A stretch of DNA of 64,000 nt from Rouxiella chamberiensis (GTDB taxonomy: Bacteria; Pseudomonadota; Gammaproteobacteria; Enterobacterales; Enterobacteriaceae): contig NZ_CP114058.1 of NCBI RefSeq assembly GCF_026967475.1, positions 372,001 through 436,000 on the forward strand. The letters run 5' to 3'. The translations under genes were made by a program, and so were the position numbers. This document shows, piece by piece, positions 1 to 9,897 of this stretch (within the stretch, counting starts at the first letter, position 1; each line of letters opens with the position of its first letter). The notes under the pieces were generated by a model. The model had not been told where the DNA came from. It made no database searches and worked only from the letters and a program-made list of their open reading frames with translations.

Positions 1-2
1 TC

Positions 3-3000
3 TACGCCTCGCAATCGGGGGCGGGCAGCGGCGCGCTTTCGCCTTCCCAAGGCGGCTCATGGTTTGGCGTGGCGGCCAGTCCTGTCCCCAAACCCGCAAC
101 CCGTTTCGTGCTGGTGCCTTCCGAATCACAGGAAACGTCCGGTGCACAAGAAAATGCAGTAATTGACAACCTTGTCGCAGACAGCGCGCGCGTTAAATTA
201 AGCGGCACATTACAGGTGAATCAGTACGAAAATTTTAAAGAGACTCTTAATGATGAGGCTTATAGCCTGCCAGCCGACGCGTTCATGGATGCGCTTCGCA
301 AGGTGCACGGCGCGGAACTGAAAAATAACCCAGAAGTATCTCTGCCTTTGTTGCCGGATGAGAATAACGGAACGGAAGTCGTGGTCGCGGAGCATAATTT
401 GCCGTTGAATGATTTTTTACAGTTGCCGTATGACCGTTATTCCGCCGCGCACTATAAAGAATATCCGGTTACGTATCCGGCAAGTTTTAGCGCGGCGTTA
501 ATTAAAACAATCGACCGCTATCGTCAGTCGGTAGAGGCCACCGACGAGGGGGCCGAAAAGGTCACCCCAGGCATTGAAGACCTGGATGTTCTGCTTAAAA
601 ACTCACAGTTCGTCGAGTCATTGCTGAAGTTTTCGCGGGTTGAGACAAAACGCCGCGATACCTACCAATGGATAGCGGGCAACAAGATTGCCGCCACCTC
701 AATGCCTCGGCAAAAAAAATGGAAGCTATCAAATATGGAATGGGGACGGCGCAATTGAACCAGGAATTCAAAGGTCAGGAGAAAGATATAACTTATGATG
801 AGATAGCACAGATATTATCCAGAGAAAATATAGCATTAGACACCCAGCAGAAATTTAACGATTTCAAGAACGGCCTTGGGCAATTTATTCCTGTTAACGA
901 CATGCTGCATCTGCCCGAAACAGAAGTGGCGAAAAACCTGGCCTTACAGTTTGGGGATGTCTCTACCGAGGATATCATTGAGGCCATCAAGGCAAGCAAA
1001 CCGGGAAATGAGAGGCTAACCCTGCCGCCCGACGTTTCGGCAAATAGCACCTTGCTGCGCGAAATAAACATTTATACCCATGCTACAGCGTGGCAAAAAT
1101 CATCCTCACAGAGAACCTACGACAACTATTTATTGGCCGCCATTGAAAAATATACCGATCCCGAAAAGGCGATGGAAGAGATTACTCGTCAGCGTATCGA
1201 TAAATCGTCTATTTCGCTGACTCATCAAAAATACTCCCGCCCCACGGTAGACACGCCGGTTAGGCTTAAGCTTGAGCATGTAAGCTGGCTTGATAATAAG
1301 AATCCGATGTTCATGCTGCACAAATTGATTTTTGCCGAGTCGGATACCATCGAAACGACCCTAAGCGGCCTGGTTTCCGGCAGTTGGCGTACAGAAACAT
1401 ATGGCAAAACTGGGTTTTCTGGCAAAAATTATCAATCCGCTCGCGCATTATACTCCGGTGATTAAAGAGGCTTTCCTGAATGGAACAAAAACATTAACGC
1501 CTCAGGAAGTTAATATTCTTACCGAGGAGATTGACGAAAAGGCCTTCGAATTCGAAAGCTTCTCCTTTTATATCGATAAAGAAATCAATGAAGTGATGCA
1601 AAGGGGCAAGACAAGGCTGGGAATACAGGCCGCCGGTGCCGTAAAGGAGAATATTCAACTGGGCATTGCGCCGGAATCGATTTATGAAGAGAGCGGCAAT
1701 GTTGCGGCGAATAAAATATTAATCTCCCTGTTAAACGGGGAACCGGTTGAACATACGACCATTATTGCCAAGTCCAAGACAGGCAAAATCGTTATTCCCG
1801 ATATCGTCCTGCTGCCGATAAATGAGGCCAATTCGGTTATTTTCTCACTAAAAACGGCCGAGGTTGTATTTATCACGGCCGAGACACTCTCAAAGCTTTA
1901 CGACCACTCCATGACCGATCAGTTACCTCGAAAAGTCTTCCATTTTCTTATTTCCCATATGGACCCCAAGCAACTCCAGGATGCTACCGTCAAGAATAGA
2001 AACAATATGGAGCAGCTTATTCAGGATTTTCAAGACGAGCAGGCACAAAGGAATAGAGGGCACGGCGGGCGCATTAATCTTGTTCGAACGACACACCAAT
2101 GGCATCGCATGGCCACTCGCGCCAATTTGATTAAACATGCCCTGCAGGAGGGTTACAAATACCATAAAGATTATGATAAGTACCGAAATATCATTGGTGC
2201 GATGACCCACAGCCCCGAAGATTTCAAAAAAGCGCTTTTCCTTTACGCGAATCTTTATCCTGACGAGGGCAAAGAAATCATTGTCAGAACCGGGGCCAGA
2301 AGATTAAGAAATCAGCCCCTGATCGAGACCGTCTCGGATAATCTTTTTGGCAATATGTTTTCGGGTTTTCGTACTTTTGATACACAGGCACAGAATCAGG
2401 CAGAGTTGAGTCAGGAGCAGTGGCAAGAAACGGGTTGGTTTTTGCTTTCATTGGCTCTGGGTGCGGCAACAGGTTTCACCGTGGGTGCGGCAGGGGTGAT
2501 TTTGCAATTTAGTCAAAAGACCATCTGGGTATTGCAGACTCTCGCCGCGGCGGGCGTATCCGGTGCTGAAGAATTGCTCAAAGCGAATGCACAAACCAAT
2601 GAAGAGAAAAGAAAAGCCGCATTTGCCGGCATCAAATATGAGGTCATCTTTTCACTACTGGCTGATGTCGGCATGGATAAAATGTTGATGCCGGTCGTCA
2701 AAAAAATGGTCAAAAAAATACGTAACGGGCTAAATCCTTCTGCGCTAAAACCTGTTGTTGAGGGGTTAAACGCCATAAAGGGAAAAAATCTGCGTGAATT
2801 TAGTCAGCATTTCGACCAAAGCTCATCTGTGGATAAAATCGAAATTCTGACCGAAAAAATCATGGAAACGGATGAAGTCTTTAGACAGCTTCAGACTACA
2901 TCTGCGGATAAGATGCGCCAGAGAATTAAAGAAATTATCAAGCGGAATCCCCATCGTCTTGAAGAAGGTGGATTTGTGAATGCCTATTCGGACGTACTGG

Positions 3001-6000
3001 AAAAACTCAAGCCCTTGACCAATCAGGGTGTCGCCAAAAGCTTCAAGGCGATGGACACGTACGCCAAGATTGCCTATTTAAAAGATTACAGCATTCATTC
3101 GACATCGGGACGAGATTTAGCCACAGAGCTTGGCCCGCAAGGCGCTGCTCTGGTTAAAAAATTGGTCGATGACAGACTCAGCTTGAATTCACTGGGTCGT
3201 TCCAGATCGGCCTTTCACTGGCAAACAGAGAAAATGCATAAAGGGACACTGGATGTCGAATTAAAAATTGAATCCAGAAGACTGAGGAATATCAAAGGCA
3301 CATTAGCACTGATGGCAGAGGAAAGTCCGTTACCCCGTACGCCAAGGAAAATAAATATTGTCTCGGCCAGTAAACGTATTCGACACTGGATACAAACGAC
3401 CGTCGAGGGAATGGAAAGTAGTCATCTGTCACCAGACTTTGTTGAAAGCACGATACAGCGCTACATCGCTATCGACATGACACATGGCAGAAATTTAAAT
3501 CGGTTGTACCAGGAAATCTACCACCGCGAGACGCCCACCTTGAACCGCTATATGGGCGACAATGTTTTCCTGAGCAATAAAGCGGGCATGGAAGGTTATA
3601 GACAATGGTTGAAAACCATAGACACGAGCCGAAGCGATTTCCCGCTGCTCAACCTGAATGCCATGACGATGTTTCAGCCCTTTGCGGACGCCAATGGCAT
3701 TATGGCAAGGCTGATTTACGGAATTAACCTGCTGCAAAGAGGGTATCGGTTCAAGCCTGTCGACATCGCAGATTATCATCCTGACAATCTGATTATTCCC
3801 TATAATCGCTATAATCAAGCGCCACCCAATATTGATTATAGAAAAGGTAAAAAAATCTCGACTGATATTGCCAGCACGGTTTATCAGTATGATAGAAATA
3901 AATTTGCCAAGGATTATAATGTTAATCACGATGCCCATTATGGCAGCATCAATGATATCGAAGTGTTTTACAAAGCCGAACAGAATAAAGAGTTACTGAA
4001 CCGCTATTATCAGCCGGGCTTTGCCAGGCTTTATCGCTATTTTGAAAATGGACTGCAAAAAATATCGGTTACCTTCTCGAAAGCCCCAGGGCAGTCCTTT
4101 GATAATATTGTCAAAAATTATGTTGCTTCGACAAAGAGCAAGGCGTTGTTCAGTGAACTCAGCGAGGCCGACATCGATACGGTCGTCAAGAATTCGCTTG
4201 AGGCGATGAAAAAGCTCAATGTCTTTCATCCTGATATTACGACCTTTAACGCAAATTTTAACCGCAACAAAAAAACAATTCTCGTGACGAATTTCGACGG
4301 TGCCGAAGTCAATAGTCCCGGCACCCCCATGCCGCAAGTCAAACTCGATATTATGGCGTATATATTTAGAGATCTCTTTAACCAGGCGAAAGAACGGTCT
4401 GTCATTCTTAGAAATCAGCAGCTCGGTAACAAACAAACCAAAAACTCTTTGCGCAGCGCGTTCTCCAATATCAAGGCAAACTATGTTAACAGCAAAATAA
4501 AAAATCACGAGTTTAACGCGCAAGAATTCAACCGGGGAGTCAAAGACTTTAAATCGGATGCCGACAAGACAATTGCGCAGGTCGAGACTTTGTTGCCCGA
4601 CAACTATCTCGAACTTGATGATATTACGCTGATTAATCTCTATAACAGAATAACCACCGAAACCACCGAGCATGGCACTATCTCGCATTATCAACGTGGT
4701 ATTCTGTTCGAGATTATTAACCAGCGAAAAAATACCTTTGTAAGACGGGAGACTATCAGTGCCGCGCTCCACGGTTCAAAATCGCGTAAAAAAATCATCA
4801 ATAAAAATGCCCGCTATGTCATGGATCTCGATCAGGAAAGTCTGCTCGCCTCCGTGGACATGCATTATACCAACGGCCTCTGTCTTCCCATGTCTTATGT
4901 CGGGATTGTCGCGCTGGCCAACGATATTGAAAAACCCTGGGCGAAAAATTATTCCAATATCTTGAAAAGCAATAATCCTCGTAAAGGCGCAAGAGACAGC
5001 AGCAAGCTGGAACAGGGTAAAGCCTATATGGAAGCCCATAACAAGATTTACCTTCAAAAGGTGGATGCTGCCTTTCAGAAGGATTTGGGCGAGCTAAAAA
5101 TCTCCGAAATTATCGACAAGCTCGAGCAATGCAAGCAGTCGAGCTTTTTCCTGTTGCAGACCAAGTCACATGCGATGACGGTAGCGGTTAAGATCAATAA
5201 AAATAACGAAAAGCTTTTCTACTTTATCGACCCCAGTGTTTCTATGGCCGAATATACCAAAAGCAAATATATGCTCGATGCGCTTGAAGGCACGATAGGT
5301 AAAAAAATGGTAGAGACGGACCTTGGCCACGTCGCACCCCAGTTTAGGCTCATCGAGATAACCAATACCAAAGGTCTGGGCGATACGCCAATTCAGGGTA
5401 CTCATAATCCGAAACTCTCCTTCATGGATTTGGCCGATGTCGGTAACCGTCGGCAGGCCAGCCTTGTGTCCTCGATGGATTTAGATGCTACGCCCGTTCA
5501 TGCTCAAGTGGATCCTGAATTTGGTGTCGCCAAAACCAATCTTATTCAGGCCATTAGGGAAAATGAAGTATTACAGACCCTGATGAAAAATCCGCTCGAG
5601 AAGTGTCGCGATGCCACACAAAAAACGCTGGAAATTACCCGCAAGATGGGCATTTCTTCGGAAGTCATTCAATTACTGAGCTGGAATCGCAAACTGGATG
5701 CGGCAATTAACCACTATGCCTTGCAGATTGAGGTGAATGGCAAGAAATATGTTCTGGACACCACTTTTACACAGGATACCTATTTCCAGAGCAAGATCCT
5801 CAATAACGAAATCACCGGTGCCGGACAGGAAGTCTTCGACCAGAAAGTGTATATGGGACCTGCCCAGGCCTGGTTCAAACTCATGAAAGAGGGAGAGGAA
5901 AACGCGCTGCTGAAAGTGCAAATCTCCAAAGAGGGCGGATTATTGCGGGATCCTTCCTTTGCCATCGGCGCGCCTTATGATGTTCCGGGGCTTACACTGA

Positions 6001-7471
6001 ATCAGCCTGATTGGTTTAAAAGAAAAATGGGCAGAGAAGCACTTTACAACGATATGCTATTGAAAGTGCGAGCTGACAGGCAGGTTGCAGCCGATGTGAA
6101 ACTGCTACCGGAACTTGCGAAAATCAACGTTGATGATTACGATCTCTTCTTTAATCTGGGTCAAGGCAAAACCAATTTTTTGGGCATGAGAAACAGGCAG
6201 GCGTTAAGCCGGGATTTAGGACTCAATAAAATCGTGCCCTTCAAACCCAGAAATGCCGACGATCTCGCGACGGTGCTGGATAATTTCGATAACATCAATG
6301 AAGACGTGTTTTCCAAAATGTCGGCCAATGCCAAAGATCGCGCATTGAACACGCTTTCCACCTCGATAAAAACACATTTAATCGCTCGGATTAATGGTAA
6401 CTATAAATACGACCTGACTACCCGAGTTGAACTGGCCAAACTGTTAGCTGAAATTGAAGCTGTGCAAAAAAGGGTGATGTATAAAGAGTATAATTATGCC
6501 GATCCCTTTGGCAAAAATGATGACCTGCCTTCGGCCCAAAATCCTTCTCGACATAACGCCCCGGCGGCTTCCCATTCCAGAGGGATGGATAATCCTTCGG
6601 CGGATGAAAAAACGCTGCTGACCGATAAATACCAGAAAGTCCCCATTACGCATCCCGAAGGCTTTGATGTTTACGCGGATAAAACGCCCCTTCATGGTCA
6701 GTCGGAACTTCTTTATTGGGACGCCGATAATCAGTCGATTAAGTCATTCGGCATAGGTGAGGTAAAAAAGGGGTATGGCAGCGCATAAGCGGCGCAGGGC
6801 GCAATCTTTTTTCTTCCTCCAAACATCGTGATGCCAAAAAATTTCTCGATGAACATATCGCACTTTATTCCAAACCGGAATCGGCGTTGACCGCCGAGGA
6901 AAATGAGCAGTTGCTCGACAAGCTGGTTAAATTAGTCAGCGAAGGTGACAACAAGGGCGAATCTCAGGCGGTGGCAGACTATAACGAAGCTGGCTCTGCA
7001 AAAATCAACGAGGCGTTGAGAGGTCAGGTCGAAACCAAAAAGAGCAAGGCGTTTATGGCCGAATTCGAAAGGCTGAACAATTATGAGGGCGTATCTTACC
7101 GCGTCGCTTTTGTGACTCCACAAGGTGCGGATGCGCTTAAGACAGGTCGAAACAAGGTGTTTTATGACCGGGGTGTGCAGTCGGCTTCCGTTATGCCGAC
7201 CAATGCAAGACAGTGGGCATCGGACGGGTTTGTTACCGAGGGCAGAGCCGGTAACGAGGTGCCGGTGGTTTATATTTTCGATGAGTCCGTGAATCAAAAA
7301 ATCCTGTCTAACTCATTCTTTCCGGACCACGTCGCCGTGAAACCCAATGCCTATCTCGAACTGCGTGCGGTAAGAAATGTAAAAGGCCAGCTGTATGTCT
7401 ATTTCTCGTCGCCCACCAAGGTACCGGACAATATTTACAACCTTTATGACGGCGTTCGCGAGAGTATATAA
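3..7471 (+). CDS. Giant multidomain toxin/effector protein, 5' end outside window, three frameshifts
   Basis: The frame is open from the first bases, so the true start lies upstream; about 2,490 codons are visible and the C-terminus is complete. The product is probably a secreted or injected multi-effector toxin. From N to C it shows a helical, charged region, a hydrophobic segment (about 2419-2580), a Fic-like motif (3675-3710), a kinase-like region (about 3850-4400), a YopT/C58-like Cys-His-Asp set (4881, 5169, 5229), a PMT/SseI-like Cys-His-Asp set (5604, 5712, 5757) and a C-terminal domain resembling ADP-ribosyltransferases. The frame changes at an A8 run (712-719, one A missing), an A4 run (1406-1409, one A extra) and an A6G4 run (about 6764-6773, one base missing); both flanks stay protein-like each time. 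Base use is more AT-rich than in the neighbouring core genes, which suggests horizontal acquisition. No secretion or immunity gene is visible nearby. Domain names are motif-level inferences. Confidence 0.75.
2419..2580 (+). other. Hydrophobic, Ala/Gly-rich segment of the giant toxin
   Basis: The translation contains a run rich in Leu, Ala, Gly, Phe and Val (WFLLSLALGAATGF and the following 35 or so residues) flanked by strongly charged sequence. It is the most hydrophobic stretch in the protein. In large toxins such as TcdA/TcdB or Pasteurella multocida toxin, a hydrophobic helical region mediates translocation across the endosomal membrane. A similar role here is inference from position and composition only. 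Confidence 0.4.
3480..3790 (+). other. Fic-like domain of the giant toxin with degenerate active-site motif
   Basis: Bases 3675-3710 encode QPFADANGIMAR. The Fic (AMPylase/phosphocholine transferase) consensus is HPFx(D/E)GNGRxxR. Here the catalytic His is Gln, the first Gly is Ala and the first Arg of the motif is Ile, while Pro, Phe, Asp, Asn, Gly and the last Arg are kept. The residues after it (LIYGINLLQRGYRF) look like the helix that follows the motif in Fic proteins. Loss of the His would predict a non-AMPylating or repurposed fold. A chance resemblance cannot be excluded without a profile search. Confidence 0.45.
3840..4400 (+). other. Kinase-like segment of the giant toxin
   Basis: Bases 4227-4250 encode HPDITTFN, an exact HxDxxxxN catalytic-loop pattern of protein and small-molecule kinases. 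About 14 residues later, 4290-4301 encode NFDG where kinases have the metal-binding DFG or DFD. Upstream sequence could supply strands and a Lys, a helix Glu and a hinge-like PGQSFDNI. The Asn in place of the first Asp of the DFG-type motif suggests altered metal use or a pseudokinase. The assignment rests on motif spacing read by eye. Confidence 0.4.
4840..5290 (+). other. YopT/C58-like cysteine protease segment of the giant toxin
   Basis: The candidate catalytic Cys is at 4881-4883 (NGLCLPMSY), the His at 5169-5171 (KSHAMTVAV) and the Asp at 5229-5231 (FYFIDPSVSM), so the Cys-His distance is 96 residues and the His-Asp distance 20. C58 peptidases such as YopT and the protease module of LifA/lymphostatin have a Cys, then about 100-120 residues to His, then about 15-16 to Asp inside similar hydrophobic strands. 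The order, spacing and local context fit. Substrate and activity are unknown. Confidence 0.5.
5540..6010 (+). other. PMT-C3/SseI-like Cys-His-Asp deamidase segment of the giant toxin
   Basis: The Cys is at 5604-5606 (LEKCRDATQ), the His at 5712-5714 (INHYALQIEVNGK) and the Asp at 5757-5759 (YVLDTTF). Cys to His is 36 residues and His to Asp exactly 15. Pasteurella multocida toxin (Cys1165, His1205, Asp1220) and Salmonella SseI (Cys178, His216, Asp231) have 38-40 and 15. The HxALxxxxxGKxYVLDxT context is what this papain-like deamidase fold usually shows around its His and Asp. If active, it would deamidate a host Gln, for example in a G-alpha protein; that is inference. Confidence 0.55.
7040..7471 (+). 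other. C-terminal domain of the giant toxin, possibly ADP-ribosyltransferase-like
   Basis: After the third frameshift the reading frame continues for about 230 residues to a stop at 7471. The last 140 residues include SYRVAFVTPQGA, a middle strand FYDRGVQSASV and a late NAYLELRAV followed by GQLYVYF. The order of an Arg after an aromatic residue, a Ser-rich strand and a Glu near the end recalls the R-S-E layout of arginine-type ADP-ribosyltransferases. The match is weak, and the segment could be an unrelated effector or a delivery domain. Confidence 0.25.
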
Positions 7472-7503
7472 AGGGTAAGCGCGGTGGGCGATTACCCTTT
7501 ATT
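7470..7503. terminator. Hairpin between toxin stop and fadL stop
   Basis: Arms AAAGGGTAA (7470-7478) and TTACCCTTT (7492-7500) flank a 13-base loop between two convergent genes. It may serve both strands. The T-run is short, so termination efficiency is uncertain. Confidence 0.45.
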
Positions 7504-7522
7504 CAGACGGCTTGAGCCTTCG

Positions 7523-8800
7523 TTAGAACGCGTAGTTGAAGTTCACGCCGTACAGCATGGCCGTGCCTTTGGCATCGAACTCGTAATTGGGTACGCCGTC
7601 GGCCACTTTTTCACTGATATGTACCGATTTGCCGTGCATATAAGAGACACCCAGGTCGACCGACGCATCTTTGTTAAATGCGTAGGTGCTACCGACGCTC
7701 AGCCAGAGGCGGTCCTGATCGGGAATCGAAATTGTCCGGTTATCGGCAGGAACCGGGCTATCGTCGTAGGCGATACCGGTGCGGAATGTCCACTGATCGT
7801 TATAGTAGTAGGTGGTACCCAGCGCGATGCGATAAACATCGTGATAGCCTTCATCCTTCTGGAATAGCGTGTTGCCGTTGCTGCCGGTGGCTTTAAGCTC
7901 CTGGAACTGGCTCCAGCTGGTGTAGGTCAAGCTGTAATGCACGGCCCATTTGGGGGCGACGCGGTTATAGCCCGACACTTCCCACATTTCCGGAAGATTC
8001 AGGGTCAAGGATCCCGGAACGGTACTGCCGCCTGTGCCGCCCGCCGCCACCGGCAGATCGCTGCGATAGTTGCCGTCGAAGTCGATATCCACTTTCGAAC
8101 GATACGTGAAGCCGTAACGGTTGTTCTCATCGACTTCATAGAGAATACCGGCGTTCCAGCCGTAGCCCCATGCGTTTCCGTTCAAATGCGCGGCGGTGGT
8201 ATCAGTCGGAATTCTGCCACGGCTTTGCAGCGCCACCAGCTCACCGGCGTTGCGTTCGATTTTCGCCTTGGCGTAAACCGCATCGAAACCGACACCAAAG
8301 CTGAAGTGTTCGTTAAGACGATAGGCCGCGCTCAGATTGAGGTTTTCGGTGATCAGGTCGGTTTTACCGGCCAGAGGGCCAGCAGGATAACCGTTTTCGA
8401 ATTCGGTCGATAAACCGTAGTTGGAGGTTGCGGAAGCGCCCAGCGCCCATTGTTCGTTAACCGGTAAAATGAAGTGCAGGTTCGGCACCCAGGCATTGGG
8501 GGCGATATTGTCGTCGTCGAGACTACGCCCTGTAACCGGTGAATTGCCCGTGAGTTTGACATCCGGATCGACATAGATTGCGCCGCCGGAGAAGGAAGGG
8601 CGGTCGAACATTGTCATGGTTGCCGGGTTACGGCTGCCGGAAGCCGCCGAGTCGGCGATGGCGCCTTCGCCGGAAAATGAGCGGCCCAGTCCGGCTGCCG
8701 TGTATTCGTTTAACTGAAATCCTGCCGCGAAAACGTGAGTAGAGACGAGCGCCATTGCAGCTGCCACAGCTGACCTTGTAAACAGGTTTTTCTGGTTCAT
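7523..8800 (-). CDS. fadL: Long-chain fatty acid outer membrane transporter FadL
   Basis: FadL is an outer-membrane beta-barrel that imports long-chain fatty acids for beta-oxidation. The 425-residue product starts [16 protein letters not shown] with a signal peptide ending near HVFA, followed by [15 protein letters not shown], the conserved plug start of the family. It continues with NPATM and many alternating aromatic barrel strands and ends in NFNYAF with a C-terminal Phe, typical of porins. E. coli FadL is about 446 residues. I chose ATG 8800 because GAGG precedes it and a signal peptide follows; a TTG two codons upstream is unlikely. The gene is transcribed away from yfcZ-fadIJ, and two FadR-like sites lie upstream (8897-8913 and 8922-8938), implying repression by FadR in the absence of acyl-CoA. 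Confidence 0.95.
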   Translation of the reverse strand: MNQKNLFTRSAVAAAMALVSTHVFAAGFQLNEYTAAGLGRSFSGEGAIADSAASGSRNPATMTMFDRPSFSGGAIYVDPDVKLTGNSPVTGRSLDDDNIAPNAWVPNLHFILPVNEQWALGASATSNYGLSTEFENGYPAGPLAGKTDLITENLNLSAAYRLNEHFSFGVGFDAVYAKAKIERNAGELVALQSRGRIPTDTTAAHLNGNAWGYGWNAGILYEVDENNRYGFTYRSKVDIDFDGNYRSDLPVAAGGTGGSTVPGSLTLNLPEMWEVSGYNRVAPKWAVHYSLTYTSWSQFQELKATGSNGNTLFQKDEGYHDVYRIALGTTYYYNDQWTFRTGIAYDDSPVPADNRTISIPDQDRLWLSVGSTYAFNKDASVDLGVSYMHGKSVHISEKVADGVPNYEFDAKGTAMLYGVNFNYAF

Positions 8801-8896
8801 GACCAAAACCTCATTTTATGATTTATAGAACAGCGTCATTTATAGGTTTGCTTATAAATAGCGATGAGCGGCGGATTCGTGGGACCGCAATGGGCC

Positions 8897-8913
8897 AACT
8901 AATCAGACCAGTG
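8897..8913 (-). promoter_or_regulatory. FadR-like operator 1 upstream of fadL
   Basis: On the minus strand this reads CACTGGTCTGATTAGTT, close to the FadR consensus AACTGGTCNGACNNGTT. It lies about 97 bp upstream of the fadL start. E. coli fadL is likewise controlled by two adjacent FadR sites. Confidence 0.65.
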
Positions 8914-8921
8914 AGCGAATT

Positions 8922-8938
8922 ATAGGTCTGACCTGTAC
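8922..8938. promoter_or_regulatory. FadR-like operator 2 upstream of fadL
   Basis: The sequence ATAGGTCTGACCTGTAC keeps the GGTC-N-GAC-NN-GT core of the FadR consensus. It is 25 bp from operator 1, so two dimers could sit close together. The rest of the 441-bp fadL-yfcZ interval is AT-rich and shows nothing else I can name. Confidence 0.65.
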
Positions 8939-9241
8939 ACATGTTGCAATGTTGTTTCACACTTATTGGTATTTAGATTTTAAAAATTAGATCCGCTTAA
9001 CAAAAAGAAGACGAATCCAATTCACAAAACTGACAGGACGGATTGAACTATTGGTGAAAAAAATAACTCATAGTTTTATCAACGTATTAATCTCGTGATT
9101 TGAATCACTTAAAAACCCTGCAAAAAGTATGGCTGTTCGTCCGGTCAGGGCAGGAGTAAGATGACGCGTAGTTAACCCTGCCCTCGGCAGGACTCGTTAT
9201 GACCTTTGGGCCAGACGCTCACCGCGTCGAAAGGAGAGAGT

Positions 9242-9592
9242 ATGTCAGGCATAAACAGCGAATCAGATCTGTCTCGTGGCGCTAAACGCGCTGTCTCGCA
9301 CCTTTCACCCGCTTTAGATTTCATAGAAGAAAACGAAGCCTGCTGCCGGGTTGAAATCGGTACGGTTATCGATAATTCGGATTGCACGGCCACTTACCAG
9401 AAGCTGTTTGCCACTCGCGAAGACGCGGTCGCGGCCTTCAAACTGCTGACGGCATGTGCCCGCAAAGCCGAATCGGAACCCTGCGTAATAACCCGTCGCT
9501 TCGACGAAGTGGAAGGCGGCGTCGAACTGATTGCCGATTTCTCTTTCTGCTGCCAGATTGAGTCGATCAACTTCCAGCTTGCCCTGCGTTAA
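9242..9592 (+). CDS. yfcZ: YfcZ/YiiS family protein
   Basis: This is a small conserved protein of unknown function of the YfcZ/YiiS family, in the same place as in E. coli between fadL and fadI. The 116 residues include CCRVEIGTVIDNSDCTATY and ESEPCVITRRF, matching the conserved blocks of E. coli YfcZ, and end in FQLALR. The start at ATG 9242 has a strong AAAGGAGAG ribosome binding site just upstream. An in-frame ATG at 9206 would add twelve residues without such a site. The N-terminus is about 20 residues longer than in E. coli. No function should be inferred beyond its stable link to fad genes. Confidence 0.88.
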   Translation: MSGINSESDLSRGAKRAVSHLSPALDFIEENEACCRVEIGTVIDNSDCTATYQKLFATREDAVAAFKLLTACARKAESEPCVITRRFDEVEGGVELIADFSFCCQIESINFQLALR

Positions 9593-9607
9593 TCCTGCCG
9601 TGATTCG

Positions 9608-9629
9608 CCCTGCATTTTTTGGTGCAGGG
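9608..9629 (+). terminator. Hairpin after yfcZ
   Basis: Arms CCCTGCA and TGCAGGG enclose a T-rich loop 16 bp after the yfcZ stop. There is no clean U-tract, so it may be a weak terminator or an mRNA-stabilising hairpin. Confidence 0.35.
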
Positions 9630-9733
9630 TATTCTCCCCGCTTACATTCCCTGTTGCAGCCGAAAATTTGCGATTGCTCGCAATTCATCATTCCTGACTT
9701 TGCCAATCATCCGCACATGGTTAACACTGAAGT

Positions 9734-9750
9734 ATCAGGTCAGACCTGTT
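9734..9750. promoter_or_regulatory. FadR-like operator upstream of fadI
   Basis: ATCAGGTCAGACCTGTT matches the FadR core GGTC-N-GAC-NN-GTT very well and lies 148 bp before the fadI start. It is the only clear signal in the 305-bp interval between yfcZ and fadI and supports FadR control of fadIJ. Confidence 0.7.
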
Positions 9751-9897
9751 TTAAATAGTTTAAAATCAGCAGGCTGATCCCAAGATCGCTTCACTTTGCG
9801 GCAATAAAAGGGATTGAATCAAAGAGACTTTGAATTTAGCCACACAAAAGCCGCTATTTTAACGCGTATCGAGCGTTTGATTTACTCAGGAGCCAGC

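Noticed and set aside
3993..4772. A 259-codon minus-strand open frame inside the toxin gene
   Set aside because: The plus-strand frame carries clear motifs through the same bases; the antisense frame has no ribosome binding site or motif.
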